Origin: Ruminiclostridium sp.
GTDB lineage: Bacteria; Bacillota; Clostridia; Oscillospirales; Ruminococcaceae
Assembly (NCBI GenBank): GCA_017941355.1
Contig: JAGAWN010000284.1
Coordinates: forward strand, 1 to 43,784
DNA: 43,784 bases
Direction: 5' to 3'
A program made the translations under genes and the position numbers. This document shows positions 31,045 through 40,154 of this stretch, piece after piece. Under the pieces are notes generated by a model. That model worked only from the letters and a program-made list of their open reading frames with translations. It was not told the DNA's origin and did no database searches. Every line of letters begins with the position of its first letter. Positions within the stretch are counted from its first letter, which is position 1.

Positions 31045-32721
31045 ATGAAAATGAACGGCGCACGAATCATCATCGAATCCCTTATCGAGCAGGGCTGTGA
31101 CACCGTGTTCGGCTATCCCGGCGGACAGGTGCTTAACATCTTCGATGAGCTGTACCTTAACAGTTCACGCATCACCCACGTTATCGCGGCTCACGAACAA
31201 GGCGCTTCACATGCCGCGGACGGATATGCGAGAGCTTCCGGAAAACCGGGAGTTGTTATCGCAACATCGGGTCCCGGTTCCACCAACATAGTCACCGGAC
31301 TTGCAACGGCGTATCTCGATTCCGTACCGGTGGTCGCGATAACGGGAAATGTCCCGTGTTCTCTGCTCGGACGGGACAGCTTTCAAGAAGTGAACATTGT
31401 TGACATCACCCGCACGGTCACAAAGAAAAACCGGATAGTAAAGAATGTGAACGAGCTTGCTGACACGATCCGTGAAGCCTTTCGCACCGCAATTTCCGGG
31501 AGACCGGGACCCGTGCTTATCGACGTGCCGAAAGACGTTCAGATCGCGGAATGTGAATTTACTCCCCAGCCGGCAGTGCAGCCGGAACCTTTGCTGCGTG
31601 CCGACGGCTGCTCACTGGACGCGGCAGCGGAACTTATAGAAGAATCCGAACGCCCGTACATATACTTCGGCGGAGGTGTGATCTCCGGAAACGCGTCTGA
31701 GGAACTGCTCGCACTGTCGGAAAAGCTGGACGCGCCTATGGGCTGCTCGCTTATGGGTCTGTCGGCAGTTCCGCATGACACACCGCGTTTTCTGGGAATG
31801 CAGGGTATGCACGGTCACTTTGCCTCTTCAAAAGCCGAGGACGAGGCTGACCTTGTTATTGCTGTGGGAGTGCGTTTCAGCGACCGCGCCACCGGTAACA
31901 AGGAACGCTTTGCAAAGAACTTCCGCATTATCCATATCGACATCGACGGCAAGGAACTGAACAAGAACATTCCCGCCGATATCGCTGTCAGAGGGGATAT
32001 CAAAGACGCGCTTGCAAGGCTTTGCGAACGCGTTGATCGGAAACGGCTCCCGGAATGGATATCCCGCATAGAAAAGCTGTGCGCGGAGGAGCAGCGCATA
32101 ACCGGATCATATATGCGCGACACTCCGGAAAACTGTCTTAACCCTTACATCATCATCGACACTGTCAGCAGGTATGCCGCGGACTGCCGTATCGCCACCG
32201 ATGTGGGACAGCACCAGATGTGGACTGCGCAGCGCTACCCGTTCACCGTGCGGCGGCAGTTCCTCACCAGCGGCGGACTCGGCACAATGGGCTACGGCAT
32301 GGGCGCGGCGATAGGCGCCTGCAAGGCTGTCGGACAGCGAACCGTGCTTATCACCGGCGACGGCAGCTTCGGAATGAACCTGAACGAGCTTGCGACGGCT
32401 GTTTCGCAGAACGTTCCGCTGGTCATCGTGATAATGAATAACGGTGTTCTGGGAATGGTGCGGCAGTGGCAGACACTTTTCTACAACGAGCATTACTCCC
32501 ATACCACCCTTGACCGAAAGACGGATTTCGTGAAGCTTGCCGAAGCTTTCGGCGCGGCAGGAACGCGGGTGTTCACGGAAGAACAGCTCGACAGAGCCTG
32601 CAAAGAAGCTTTCGCGTACAGCGGAACATTCGTTATCGACTGCGCGGTGAATTGTGACGAATTTGTGCTGCCTATGCTGCCGCCGGGCGGTTCGATAGAC
32701 GATATGATAACACGGCTTTGA
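31045..32721 (+). CDS. ilvB: Acetolactate synthase large subunit
   Basis: The 558-aa thiamine-diphosphate enzyme condenses pyruvate to acetolactate, or with 2-oxobutyrate to acetohydroxybutyrate, the first common step of valine and isoleucine synthesis. Glu51 (AAHEQGA) activates the cofactor, and the GDGSFGMNLNEL stretch binds ThDP and Mg2+; the QEVNI and YGMGAAIG motifs are typical AHAS. The ATG at 31045 has GGAGG upstream. No regulatory subunit gene ilvN follows; ilvA does. It could function as the biosynthetic enzyme with an ilvN elsewhere, or without one. Confidence 0.92.
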   Translation: MKMNGARIIIESLIEQGCDTVFGYPGGQVLNIFDELYLNSSRITHVIAAHEQGASHAADGYARASGKPGVVIATSGPGSTNIVTGLATAYLDSVPVVAITGNVPCSLLGRDSFQEVNIVDITRTVTKKNRIVKNVNELADTIREAFRTAISGRPGPVLIDVPKDVQIAECEFTPQPAVQPEPLLRADGCSLDAAAELIEESERPYIYFGGGVISGNASEELLALSEKLDAPMGCSLMGLSAVPHDTPRFLGMQGMHGHFASSKAEDEADLVIAVGVRFSDRATGNKERFAKNFRIIHIDIDGKELNKNIPADIAVRGDIKDALARLCERVDRKRLPEWISRIEKLCAEEQRITGSYMRDTPENCLNPYIIIDTVSRYAADCRIATDVGQHQMWTAQRYPFTVRRQFLTSGGLGTMGYGMGAAIGACKAVGQRTVLITGDGSFGMNLNELATAVSQNVPLVIVIMNNGVLGMVRQWQTLFYNEHYSHTTLDRKTDFVKLAEAFGAAGTRVFTEEQLDRACKEAFAYSGTFVIDCAVNCDEFVLPMLPPGGSIDDMITRL

Positions 32722-32782
32722 GATCAGCTTCCTGCCGAACGGCGGGACTGATAACAATAATAAATCAACAGGAGAAAATACC

Positions 32783-33985
32783 ATGCTTACACTCGACAAA
32801 GTTTACCATGCAAAATACGTTCTCGACAAGGTGATACGCCGTACCGACATTATACCCGCGCCGAAGATAGACCCGGACTCCGGGATATATCTGAAAACCG
32901 AGAACCTCCAGATCACAGGCTCATTCAAGGTACGCGGCGCATATTACAAGATGTCGCAGCTCACCGACGAGGAAAAAGCAAAAGGCGTTATCGCCTGCTC
33001 CGCCGGGAACCATGCTCAGGGAGTTGCTCTCGCGGCGGCAAAGAACGGTATCAAATCGGTCATATGTCTGCCGGACGGAGCGCCGATATCAAAAGTTGAA
33101 GCCACACGCAGCTACGGAGCGGAGATATGTCTCGTCAAAGGAGTTTACGACGACGCTTACGCCGAAGCTCTCCGTCAGCGGGACGAATACGGCTACACGT
33201 TCATTCACCCTTTTGACGACGAACTGGTCATTGCCGGACAAGGTACGATCGGACTTGAACTGCTCGAACAGCTTCCCGATCTCGAAGCGGTGATAGTACC
33301 GATCGGAGGCGGCGGACTGATATCCGGCACGGCTTTCACGATAAAGACCCTGAATCCCGCAGTAAAGGTGTACGGCGTGCAGGCTGCCGGAGCGCCGAGT
33401 ATGTTCAACTCCGTACACGACATGAAGATCGAACGTCTCGACAGCGTTTCTACCATTGCCGACGGCATCGCGGTCAAGGAGCCGGGTGAAAACACATTCC
33501 GCTATGTGTCGGATTACGTTGACGAGGTCGTAACGGTCAGCGACGACGAGATATCCGCGGCAATACTCGCTCTCATGGAACAGCATAAGCTTGTGACCGA
33601 GGGCGCAGGCGCGGCTTCCGTAGCTGCAGCTATGTTCGGAAAAGTCCCGATAAAAGGGAAAAAGACCGTCTGCCTGCTGTCAGGCGGGAACATAGATGTG
33701 ACGATACTCTCCCGCGTTATAAGCCGCGGGTTGCTTATGACCGGACGCACATACTCCATGAACATCGAACTTATCGACAAGCCCGGACAGCTGCTCGATG
33801 TTTCCCGCATCTTCGCGGAACTGGGAGCAAATGTCATTTCGGTGCATCACGAACACGCCAACGAGGGCAGTGACGTAAACGGCTGTTACCTGCGGATAAC
33901 GCTCGAGACCCGGAATTACGAGCATATCCGTCAGATAAAGAAAGCACTTGAAGCACACGGCTTCAAAACTGTCAGCAATATTTAA
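32783..33985 (+). CDS. ilvA: Threonine ammonia-lyase (threonine deaminase) with one ACT domain
   Basis: The 400-aa PLP enzyme converts threonine to 2-oxobutyrate and ammonia, the entry to isoleucine. Lys49 in GSFKVRG holds PLP and IGGGGLISG binds its phosphate. A single ACT-like domain (about 325-400) makes this the medium-length form found in many Firmicutes. AGGAG precedes the ATG. Its product is the co-substrate of the acetolactate synthase encoded upstream, and ridA downstream handles its reactive enamine intermediates. Confidence 0.93.
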   Translation: MLTLDKVYHAKYVLDKVIRRTDIIPAPKIDPDSGIYLKTENLQITGSFKVRGAYYKMSQLTDEEKAKGVIACSAGNHAQGVALAAAKNGIKSVICLPDGAPISKVEATRSYGAEICLVKGVYDDAYAEALRQRDEYGYTFIHPFDDELVIAGQGTIGLELLEQLPDLEAVIVPIGGGGLISGTAFTIKTLNPAVKVYGVQAAGAPSMFNSVHDMKIERLDSVSTIADGIAVKEPGENTFRYVSDYVDEVVTVSDDEISAAILALMEQHKLVTEGAGAASVAAAMFGKVPIKGKKTVCLLSGGNIDVTILSRVISRGLLMTGRTYSMNIELIDKPGQLLDVSRIFAELGANVISVHHEHANEGSDVNGCYLRITLETRNYEHIRQIKKALEAHGFKTVSNI

Positions 33986-33998
33986 GGAGGAAAAGACA

Positions 33999-34370
33999 AT
34001 GCAGAAGATCCACACAGAAAACGCGCCGAAAGCGGTAGGACCCTATTCACAGGCGGCGGTCAGCGGAGGGTTTGTGTTCACATCGGGACAGATAGCCATT
34101 GACCCGTCAACGAACGCCGTTGAAGCAACCGACATTACAGGACAGACCGAGCAGGTGATGAAAAACCTCGGTGCAGTGCTTGAAGCTACCGGTTCGTCGT
34201 TTGACAAAGCGGTCAAAACCACCTGCTTTCTCGCGGATATGAACGATTTCGGAACATTCAACGAGATCTACGGGAAATACTTTACTTCCCTGCCAGCACG
34301 AAGCTGTGTTGCAGTAAAGACGCTGCCCAAAAACGTTCTCGTTGAAGTTGAAGTAATAGCGGAAGTCTGA
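33999..34370 (+). CDS. ridA: RidA family enamine/imine deaminase
   Basis: The 123-aa protein has the RidA/YjgF signature: AVGPYSQA near residue 12, FTSGQIAIDP, and the C-terminal PARSCVAVKTLPKNVLVEVE region whose Arg binds substrate carboxylate. RidA hydrolyses 2-aminoacrylate and 2-aminocrotonate released by threonine/serine dehydratases, protecting PLP enzymes. The ATG at 33999 has AAGGAGG upstream and lies 13 bases after ilvA. Co-transcription with ilvA puts the detoxifier beside the source. Confidence 0.95.
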   Translation: MQKIHTENAPKAVGPYSQAAVSGGFVFTSGQIAIDPSTNAVEATDITGQTEQVMKNLGAVLEATGSSFDKAVKTTCFLADMNDFGTFNEIYGKYFTSLPARSCVAVKTLPKNVLVEVEVIAEV

Positions 34371-34510
34371 ATAATTGTTATCCCGACACCGTAATGTGCC
34401 GCCTTTAAGTCCCATCTTTATTATTACTTCGGCAGCTAAATCCTGTTAAAGCCGATAAGTCAGATAACCGTTCTTTTTCCCCGCCGTCGGTTGGGAGAAA
34501 GATCAAAAAC

Positions 34511-34548
34511 ACAATTAATAAATTGCCGAAATAATAATTGTTTTTTTG
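34511..34548 (+). terminator. Weak terminator-like hairpin after ridA
   Basis: ACAATTA (34511-34517) pairs with TAATTGT (34535-34541), a 7-bp stem followed by seven T. It is AT-rich and about 140 bases past ridA, so function is uncertain. The rest of 34371-34715 has no gene; a possible promoter for the spore protein gene lies at 34538-34565. Confidence 0.35.
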
Positions 34549-34565
34549 CAGAACTTTCCTATAAT
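34538..34565 (+). promoter_or_regulatory. Possible promoter of the spore protein gene
   Basis: TTGTTT (34538-34543), 16-bp spacer, TATAAT (34560-34565). A CATAATA at 34584-34590 resembles the -10 of sporulation sigma-G promoters, but no matching -35 was found. Which is used cannot be decided by eye. Confidence 0.35.
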
Positions 34566-34715
34566 ATTGAGCATATCCCGTCACATAATACTTTTGCGGA
34601 AACGAAAGGTTTTCGCAGAAATAACGACAAACCGATATGATTCGGTATCTAAAAGGGAAAACAGGCTGCTCCTGATCCGCAGGACAGCTTCATAATCCCA
34701 CAGGAGGAAAACAAA

Positions 34716-34892
34716 ATGGCAAGCAAAAGAAACAACAATTTAAACAATATCAAGATGCAGGCAGCTAATGAAGTCGGCGTTCCGCTCAAGGACAACGGTT
34801 ATAACGGTGACCTCACTTCCAGACAGGCAGGTTCTGTAGGCGGTCAGATGGTCAAGAAGATGATCGAAAGCTATCAGAACTCTGCCAAGTAA
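34716..34892 (+). CDS. Alpha/beta-type small acid-soluble spore protein
   Basis: The 58-aa protein carries the family hallmarks: the germination-protease site around NEVGVPLKDNGYNGDLTSRQ and the DNA-binding GSVGGQMVKKMIE helix. Such proteins saturate spore DNA and are digested at germination for amino acids. AGGAGG precedes the ATG and a strong terminator follows. It is short compared with the usual 60-75 residues, mainly at the N-terminus. It supports an organism that makes endospores. Confidence 0.93.
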   Translation: MASKRNNNLNNIKMQAANEVGVPLKDNGYNGDLTSRQAGSVGGQMVKKMIESYQNSAK

Positions 34893-34916
34893 CGGAGTCC
34901 CGAAGCTTTAAGAATT

Positions 34917-34950
34917 GCCCCCGTGCAGATGTACGGGGGCATATTCTTTT
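34917..34950 (+). terminator. Terminator of the spore protein gene
   Basis: Perfect 8-bp GC stem GCCCCCGT/ACGGGGGC with an 8-base loop, followed by ATATTCTTTT. Confidence 0.82.
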
Positions 34951-34968
34951 CCGATTCTCCGCAGGCAC

Positions 34969-34997
34969 TTGATTTTCCCGATAGAATATGTTATAAT
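34969..34997 (+). promoter_or_regulatory. Promoter of tex
   Basis: TTGATT (34969-34974), 17-bp spacer, TGT-extended TATAAT (34992-34997), 35 bp before the start. Confidence 0.75.
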
Positions 34998-35031
34998 ATT
35001 CAGACAGATTTTTCATAGGAGACCAGAAAGT

Positions 35032-37188
35032 ATGGACATTTTAACCGTAATATCCGACGAACTCAAAATAAAGCGCACACAGACCGAAGCAGCCGTAAAG
35101 CTTCTCGATGAGGGCAACACTATCCCGTTCATCGCGCGCTACCGCAAGGAAATGACCGGCGCTCTGGACGACGAACAGCTGCGCGATCTTTCCGACAGGC
35201 TGACCTATCTGCGCAATCTCGAAAAGCGCAAGGAGGAGGTAAGAGCCGCAATAGAGGCTCTTGAAAAGCTTACGCCCGAAATAGAAAAAGATCTTTCCGA
35301 AGCCGCGACTCTTGCCGCAGTTGAGGATATCTACCGTCCCTACAAACCCAAAAAGCGCACCCGCGCCGGGATCGCCAAAGAGAAGGGACTTGAACCCCTT
35401 GCGGAATTCATCATGTCGCAGATATCCGGCAATCCATACACCGAGGCCGAAAATTACATATCTGAGGAAAAAGGCGTTGCAACTGCCGAAGAAGCAGTCG
35501 CGGGCGCACTTGACATCATTGCAGAGAACATCTCCGACGATCCTGAGATCCGCAGGATCCTTGGCGGACTTTATGACCGCAGCGCGTTGATCGCTTCCGT
35601 AAAGGCTAAGGAAGATATCACGGAAAGTGTTTATGAGAATTATTACGACTACCGCGAAGCTGTCACGAAGATACCGACTCACCGCATTCTCGCGATTGAC
35701 CGCGGAGAACGCGAGGGAGTGCTTAAAGTCGCGGTCGAGGTCGATACCGACAATATGATCGCAACGATACGCAGCCGCACAGTAAAGGCTAACAACAAGA
35801 ACGCCGAGCTTGTGGAGCTTGCCGCCGAGGACGCCTATAAGCGTCTGATACACCCGTCTATCGAGCGCAGAGTGCGCAGCGACCTGACGGAAAAAGCCTG
35901 CACTGCCGCGATCAAGGTGTTCGGAGACAATCTCCGTCAGCTTCTCATGCAGCCGCCCGTAAAGGGCATGGTCACAATGGGGCTTGACCCGGCGTACAGA
36001 ACGGGCTGCAAAATATCGGTAGTTGACGCGACAGGCAAGGTGCTTGACACGACAGTCGTATATCCTACCCCGCCCCACAACAAGACCGAGGAGGCAAAGC
36101 GCAAACTCACCGCGCTCATCAAAAAATACGGAGTGACAGCGATCTCCATAGGCAACGGCACAGCAAGCCACGAAAGCGAAGTGTTCGTTGCCGACATGAT
36201 ACATGATCTCGATACTCCGGTAAGCTACATGGTCGTATCGGAAGCGGGAGCGTCGGTTTACTCCGCGAGCAAGCTCGCGCAGGAGGAATTCCCGGACTTC
36301 GACGTGACCGAACGAAGCGCCGTATCTATCGCAAGGCGCCTGCAGGATCCGCTTGCGGAGCTTGTAAAGATCGAACCGAAAGCAATAGGAGTCGGACAGT
36401 ATCAGCACGATATGCCGCCTGCTCAGCTTTCCGAAGCGCTCGGAGGAGTTGTCGAGGACTGCGTGAACAACGTCGGAGTAGATGTAAATACCGCGTCTGT
36501 GGCGCTTCTGTCCTACGTTGCAGGCATAAACGCGGGAATTGCGAAGAATATAGTTGCTTACCGCGAAGAAAACGGCGGATTCACAGAGCGCAAGGAACTG
36601 CTTAAAGTAGCCAAGCTCGGCAAGAAGACCTATGAGCAGTGCGCAGGCTTTCTGCGCGTTCCGGACGGCAGTGAGCCGCTTGACAATACCGCAGTTCACC
36701 CGGAAAGTTATGCTGCCGCGCGAAAGCTTCTGGAACTTTGCGGACTTACCGAGGCTGACATAGCGGGCGGAAAAGCCGCATCGGACAAGATAAACGGCAA
36801 GATAAAGGAACTGGGAATAAAAAAAGCTGCCGCGGAAACAGGCGTGGGAGAGATGACCCTTTCCGACATCGTCAAGGAACTTATGAAGCCGGGACGCGAT
36901 CCGCGCGACGAGCTGCCTAAGCCCATGCTCCGCACGGACGTTGTGGATATCAACAGTCTGAAAGAGGGCATGGAACTGAAAGGCACTGTCCGCAACATCA
37001 CCGACTTCGGCGCGTTCGTTGATATCGGCGTTCATCAGGACGGTCTTGTGCATATCTCCCAGCTTGCGGATAAATATGTAAAGCACCCGCTTGACGTAGT
37101 AAAAGTCGGAGATATCGTCAACGTGAAGATACTCGGCATAGACACCAAAAAGAACCGCATCTCGCTCACAATGCGCGGTCTTAACTAA
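35032..37188 (+). CDS. tex: Tex family RNA-binding transcription accessory protein
   Basis: The 718-aa cytoplasmic protein matches Tex: an N-terminal helical region (MDILTVISDELKIKRTQ onwards), a YqgF/RNase H-like domain (about 320-460, GLDPAYRTGCKISVVD), a helix-hairpin-helix region (VDVNTASVALLSYVAGI) and a C-terminal S1 RNA-binding domain (about 645-718, LKGTVRNITDFGAFVDIG). Tex affects transcription and RNA stability in several bacteria. The ATG at 35032 has AGGAG upstream; an open frame from 34915 runs through a terminator and promoter and was rejected. Confidence 0.94.
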   Translation: MDILTVISDELKIKRTQTEAAVKLLDEGNTIPFIARYRKEMTGALDDEQLRDLSDRLTYLRNLEKRKEEVRAAIEALEKLTPEIEKDLSEAATLAAVEDIYRPYKPKKRTRAGIAKEKGLEPLAEFIMSQISGNPYTEAENYISEEKGVATAEEAVAGALDIIAENISDDPEIRRILGGLYDRSALIASVKAKEDITESVYENYYDYREAVTKIPTHRILAIDRGEREGVLKVAVEVDTDNMIATIRSRTVKANNKNAELVELAAEDAYKRLIHPSIERRVRSDLTEKACTAAIKVFGDNLRQLLMQPPVKGMVTMGLDPAYRTGCKISVVDATGKVLDTTVVYPTPPHNKTEEAKRKLTALIKKYGVTAISIGNGTASHESEVFVADMIHDLDTPVSYMVVSEAGASVYSASKLAQEEFPDFDVTERSAVSIARRLQDPLAELVKIEPKAIGVGQYQHDMPPAQLSEALGGVVEDCVNNVGVDVNTASVALLSYVAGINAGIAKNIVAYREENGGFTERKELLKVAKLGKKTYEQCAGFLRVPDGSEPLDNTAVHPESYAAARKLLELCGLTEADIAGGKAASDKINGKIKELGIKKAAAETGVGEMTLSDIVKELMKPGRDPRDELPKPMLRTDVVDINSLKEGMELKGTVRNITDFGAFVDIGVHQDGLVHISQLADKYVKHPLDVVKVGDIVNVKILGIDTKKNRISLTMRGLN

Positions 37189-37262
37189 AGGAAGCATCTA
37201 CCTTCCCCGGATCGTTTTATCCGCATCACCGACAGACCGTAGGATTTCCAAAGCCTATACAA

Positions 37263-37305
37263 AACAGCAGACCCGCCATGCAAGCGGATCTGCTGTTGTT
37301 TTTTG
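37263..37305 (+). terminator. Terminator of tex
   Basis: AACAGCAGA.CCGC pairs with GCGG.TCTGCTGTT (13 bp with one bulge/mismatch), followed by GTTTTTTG. Confidence 0.82.
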
Positions 37306-37365
37306 TAAGATGAATACCGGTGCTGTCGTAAAATGCCGTATCTCTTTTCCTGCAGAAAAGAAATA

Positions 37366-39312
37366 TCAATCGTTGATCTTGAACCTTGCGACCTGATCTT
37401 TAAGGATCTTCGACTGACCGGAAAGTTCCTCGCAGGAAGCGGCAGTCTGTTCTGCCGTTGCGGAGTTCATCTGGATCACCTGAGAGATCTGCTCGATCCC
37501 GGAGTTGATCTGCTTTATCGACTCGTTCTGCTCCTGCGAAGCCTCGGCAATTTCACCGATAAGCTTTGCGGTCTCGGTGGACATCTGCTTCACTTCTTTC
37601 ATGGATTCGGCAGTGGAGAATGCAATCTCAGAACCGTTGCCGACTGCGTCTATCGCGGCTGTAATAAGCGACGATGTGCTTTTTGCAGCTTCCGCGGACT
37701 TGGTTGCGAGATTGCGCACCTCGTCGGCAACGACGGCGAAGCCCTTGCCGGCATCACCTGCACGCGCAGCCTCCACAGCCGCGTTGAGAGCAAGTATGTT
37801 GGTCTGGAACGAAATGTCCTCGATAGCCTTGATTATCTTCTCGATCTCCCTGGAAGTCTCGCTGATATCGTTCATAGCGTCAACCATGCTGCGGATCTGC
37901 TCGTCCTGCTGATCGACCTTGCTTTCGGTGCTGCGTGAAAGCTCGCCTGCTTTCTGGGCATTTTCGGCAGTGCTTGCGATCTGCGTGGACACCTCCGCGA
38001 TCGTTGCGGAGATCTCCTCTATCGCGGAAGCCTGTCTTGTAGTTCCGTCAGCCAGCGACTGAGAACCCTCCGCCATCTGATTTGAACCGGTAAGTACCTC
38101 GTCCGAGGAAATGTTCATACGGCTGAGCGTATCCCCGAGATCGGATTCTATTTTCATAATGCTGTCCTTGATAGCGTCAAATTCACCGGGATATGCAACT
38201 TTCGGCACCTCGGTGAAGTCACCTGCCGCCATGCCGTCAAGTATTGATGAAATGTCGCTTATGCAGCTGCTCAGGTCTTTCTTTGTGTAACGCAGTTTTC
38301 TCGCAAAAGTACCTACCTCGTCGTTCACAAATATGTAATCTACCGCGGTGGTGCTGAGTTGTCCGCGCTCCATTTCCTCCGCAAGCACGGTCACCTGCCT
38401 GATAGGCTCGATAACGCGTTTCTTCGAGAATATGAATATGATCGCAGCGCTCACCGCCACAAGTACGACTGCTACAGACGTAGACGCGAGAGTTACGCTT
38501 ACAAACTCCATATCCGCATCAGTAGATTCCGAGCCTGCGAAGTACGCGCCGACGATCGCTCCCGTGTTGTCGCAAAGCGGTTCATAAGCAACATAATAGT
38601 TTACTCCGCCGATCGCGGCTGAACCCTCGTATGATCCCTTGCTGTCAATGACAGCGCTCTTTACCGCGTCCGGCATCGCTGTTCCGAGGAGATCGCTGCC
38701 GAGAGTCGTTGCATGATGCACCGCACCGTTGAAAATTGTTATATCGCAGTCGGTAAGCTTCTTCACATTATCCAGCCAGCTTGAATCTCTGAGGTCTATG
38801 CCGATTATTACTCCGCCCTGCACGCTGTCCTCACGGATAGGCGCGGCGTAAACGCCGTAAATATTTCCGGAATCTCTGATGATACCGCTTATCACGGCAC
38901 CGTCCTTGACAGCAGTGGTGTTGATCTCTTTCAGCGGATAGTTGGAACTCTGATAAACAGAAGCGCCTGTGCTGTCAACCACGCAGATGAAATCACCGTC
39001 GGTCTGAGCGTATTTCGACCATTCCGAAGAGAAGAACGAAGCATCGCTGTTTACAAATGACTTGAAGAAATTCTTGTTCTCGGTGAGCATCACATAGTCG
39101 TTCTCAAGAACTCCGAGATGATCGCTGAGTGTATCCTCAAGAACTTTCATTCCGATATGGGCGCGTTCGGTGAGAATACCGTCATTGTAGCTCTTGAACA
39201 TTGTCATGGTAACAAATGACGAAAGCACCACTGTTATAAGAATTGCCGTGATAAACAATACAACTATCGTCAGACCCAGCTTTTTGCGCTTATTTGACTT
39301 TTTCTGTCCCAT
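37366..39312 (-). CDS. Methyl-accepting chemotaxis protein
   Basis: The 648-aa transmembrane receptor has a first helix at about 14-36, an extracytoplasmic Cache-type sensor (about 40-270), a second helix (about 275-298), a HAMP region with long linker (to about 390), and the cytoplasmic signalling domain with the highly conserved hairpin tip [20 protein letters not shown] (about 495-515) that contacts CheA/CheW. The Cache domain suggests a small ligand such as an amino or organic acid. GAGGAA precedes the ATG. It implies chemotaxis genes elsewhere; none adjoin it. Confidence 0.93.
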   Translation of the reverse strand: MGQKKSNKRKKLGLTIVVLFITAILITVVLSSFVTMTMFKSYNDGILTERAHIGMKVLEDTLSDHLGVLENDYVMLTENKNFFKSFVNSDASFFSSEWSKYAQTDGDFICVVDSTGASVYQSSNYPLKEINTTAVKDGAVISGIIRDSGNIYGVYAAPIREDSVQGGVIIGIDLRDSSWLDNVKKLTDCDITIFNGAVHHATTLGSDLLGTAMPDAVKSAVIDSKGSYEGSAAIGGVNYYVAYEPLCDNTGAIVGAYFAGSESTDADMEFVSVTLASTSVAVVLVAVSAAIIFIFSKKRVIEPIRQVTVLAEEMERGQLSTTAVDYIFVNDEVGTFARKLRYTKKDLSSCISDISSILDGMAAGDFTEVPKVAYPGEFDAIKDSIMKIESDLGDTLSRMNISSDEVLTGSNQMAEGSQSLADGTTRQASAIEEISATIAEVSTQIASTAENAQKAGELSRSTESKVDQQDEQIRSMVDAMNDISETSREIEKIIKAIEDISFQTNILALNAAVEAARAGDAGKGFAVVADEVRNLATKSAEAAKSTSSLITAAIDAVGNGSEIAFSTAESMKEVKQMSTETAKLIGEIAEASQEQNESIKQINSGIEQISQVIQMNSATAEQTAASCEELSGQSKILKDQVARFKIND

Positions 39313-39383
39313 AGCTTTTCCTCATTTCATTGCGGTTGTAGCGGCTGCACATAAATCGTATTATTATGAACAGATACACATTT

Positions 39384-39412
39384 AAAATAACATATATGGC
39401 GAATTTTGTCAA
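39384..39412 (-). promoter_or_regulatory. Promoter of the chemotaxis receptor gene
   Basis: Minus strand TTGACA (39412-39407), 17-bp spacer, TGT-extended TATTTT (39389-39384). It is a sigma-A type site; no sigma-28 type promoter was recognised. Confidence 0.6.
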
Positions 39413-39490
39413 CCAAATGAGCAATTTTACCAAGTACAGAGCAATATTGCAGCGCTATTCCGCCGAAAGAATATTTTTTCGCAAAAAGCG

Positions 39491-39519
39491 GTGACAAATC
39501 GTATGAAATGTGTTATAAT
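39491..39519 (+). promoter_or_regulatory. Promoter of the cytidylate-kinase-like/HAD operon
   Basis: GTGACA (39491-39496), 17-bp spacer, TGT-extended TATAAT (39514-39519). Confidence 0.7.
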
Positions 39520-39557
39520 TGGTATAGACATTATATCCCGCAAAGGAGGTTTCGCAC

Positions 39558-40154
39558 ATGAAAAAAACAGTAATTACAGTATCGCGTGAATACGGGTCCG
39601 GAGGGCGGCTTATCGGAAGAAAGCTTGCCGAGGAACTGGGCATAGCATTCTACGACGGCGAACTTCTGTCGCTCGTTGCAAAGGAAAGCGGTTACACAGA
39701 GGAATTCGTCCGCCGGAATGACCAGAAAAAAACACAGTCGCTTCTGTACCATTTATATATAGGGAGCCAGATACTTCCCGCTTCCGACATGATCTTCATT
39801 GCGCAGTCCAGAGTGATAAAGGATCTTTACAGCAAGGAAAGCTGCGTGATCGTCGGGCGCTGCGCGGATTACGTTCTGCGCGGCTGTGAAGGAGTCATAA
39901 ACGTGTTCGTGACTGCCCCCTTTGAAAGCAGGCTTGCAAGAGTGCGCGATGAGTACGGCGAACAGCCCGATAACGGCAATTACCGCGCATATCTCACCAA
40001 AAAGGACAAGAACAGGATCGCGTATTACAACTACTTTGCCGATGACGCATGGGGCAAGGTGCAGACCTACGATATTTCGGTAAACTCCGACATCGGCATC
40101 GACAAGTCCGCCGATCTGCTTGCACAGTACATAAAGGAACGTATAGGCGAATGA
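39558..40154 (+). CDS. Cytidylate kinase-like family protein
   Basis: The 198-aa P-loop kinase begins VITVSREYGSGGRLIGRKLAEEL, where SREYGSGG is the variant P-loop of the cytidylate-kinase-2 family, followed by FYDGELL and an Arg-containing lid (about 125-150). These proteins are distinct from classical Cmk and their substrate is often undefined. AAAGGAGG precedes the ATG. The stop overlaps the start of a HAD phosphatase gene (ATGA), so they are coupled. A nucleotide or phospho-sugar role is inference. Confidence 0.85.
   Translation: MKKTVITVSREYGSGGRLIGRKLAEELGIAFYDGELLSLVAKESGYTEEFVRRNDQKKTQSLLYHLYIGSQILPASDMIFIAQSRVIKDLYSKESCVIVGRCADYVLRGCEGVINVFVTAPFESRLARVRDEYGEQPDNGNYRAYLTKKDKNRIAYYNYFADDAWGKVQTYDISVNSDIGIDKSADLLAQYIKERIGE

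Noticed and set aside
30829-31045. T-box riboswitch before ilvB
   Set aside because: No T-box consensus or stem I could be found; the short leader with a translated Ile/Val peptide and single terminator fits peptide attenuation better.
34584-34590. Sigma-G promoter for the spore protein gene
   Set aside because: CATAATA resembles the -10 but no GHATR-like -35 lies 17-18 bp upstream.
35041-37197. A 718-codon open frame on the minus strand opposite tex
   Set aside because: It is the codon-bias shadow of tex: composition is Cys/His/Tyr/Arg-rich, no family is recognisable, and it lacks a ribosome binding site, while tex matches its family throughout.
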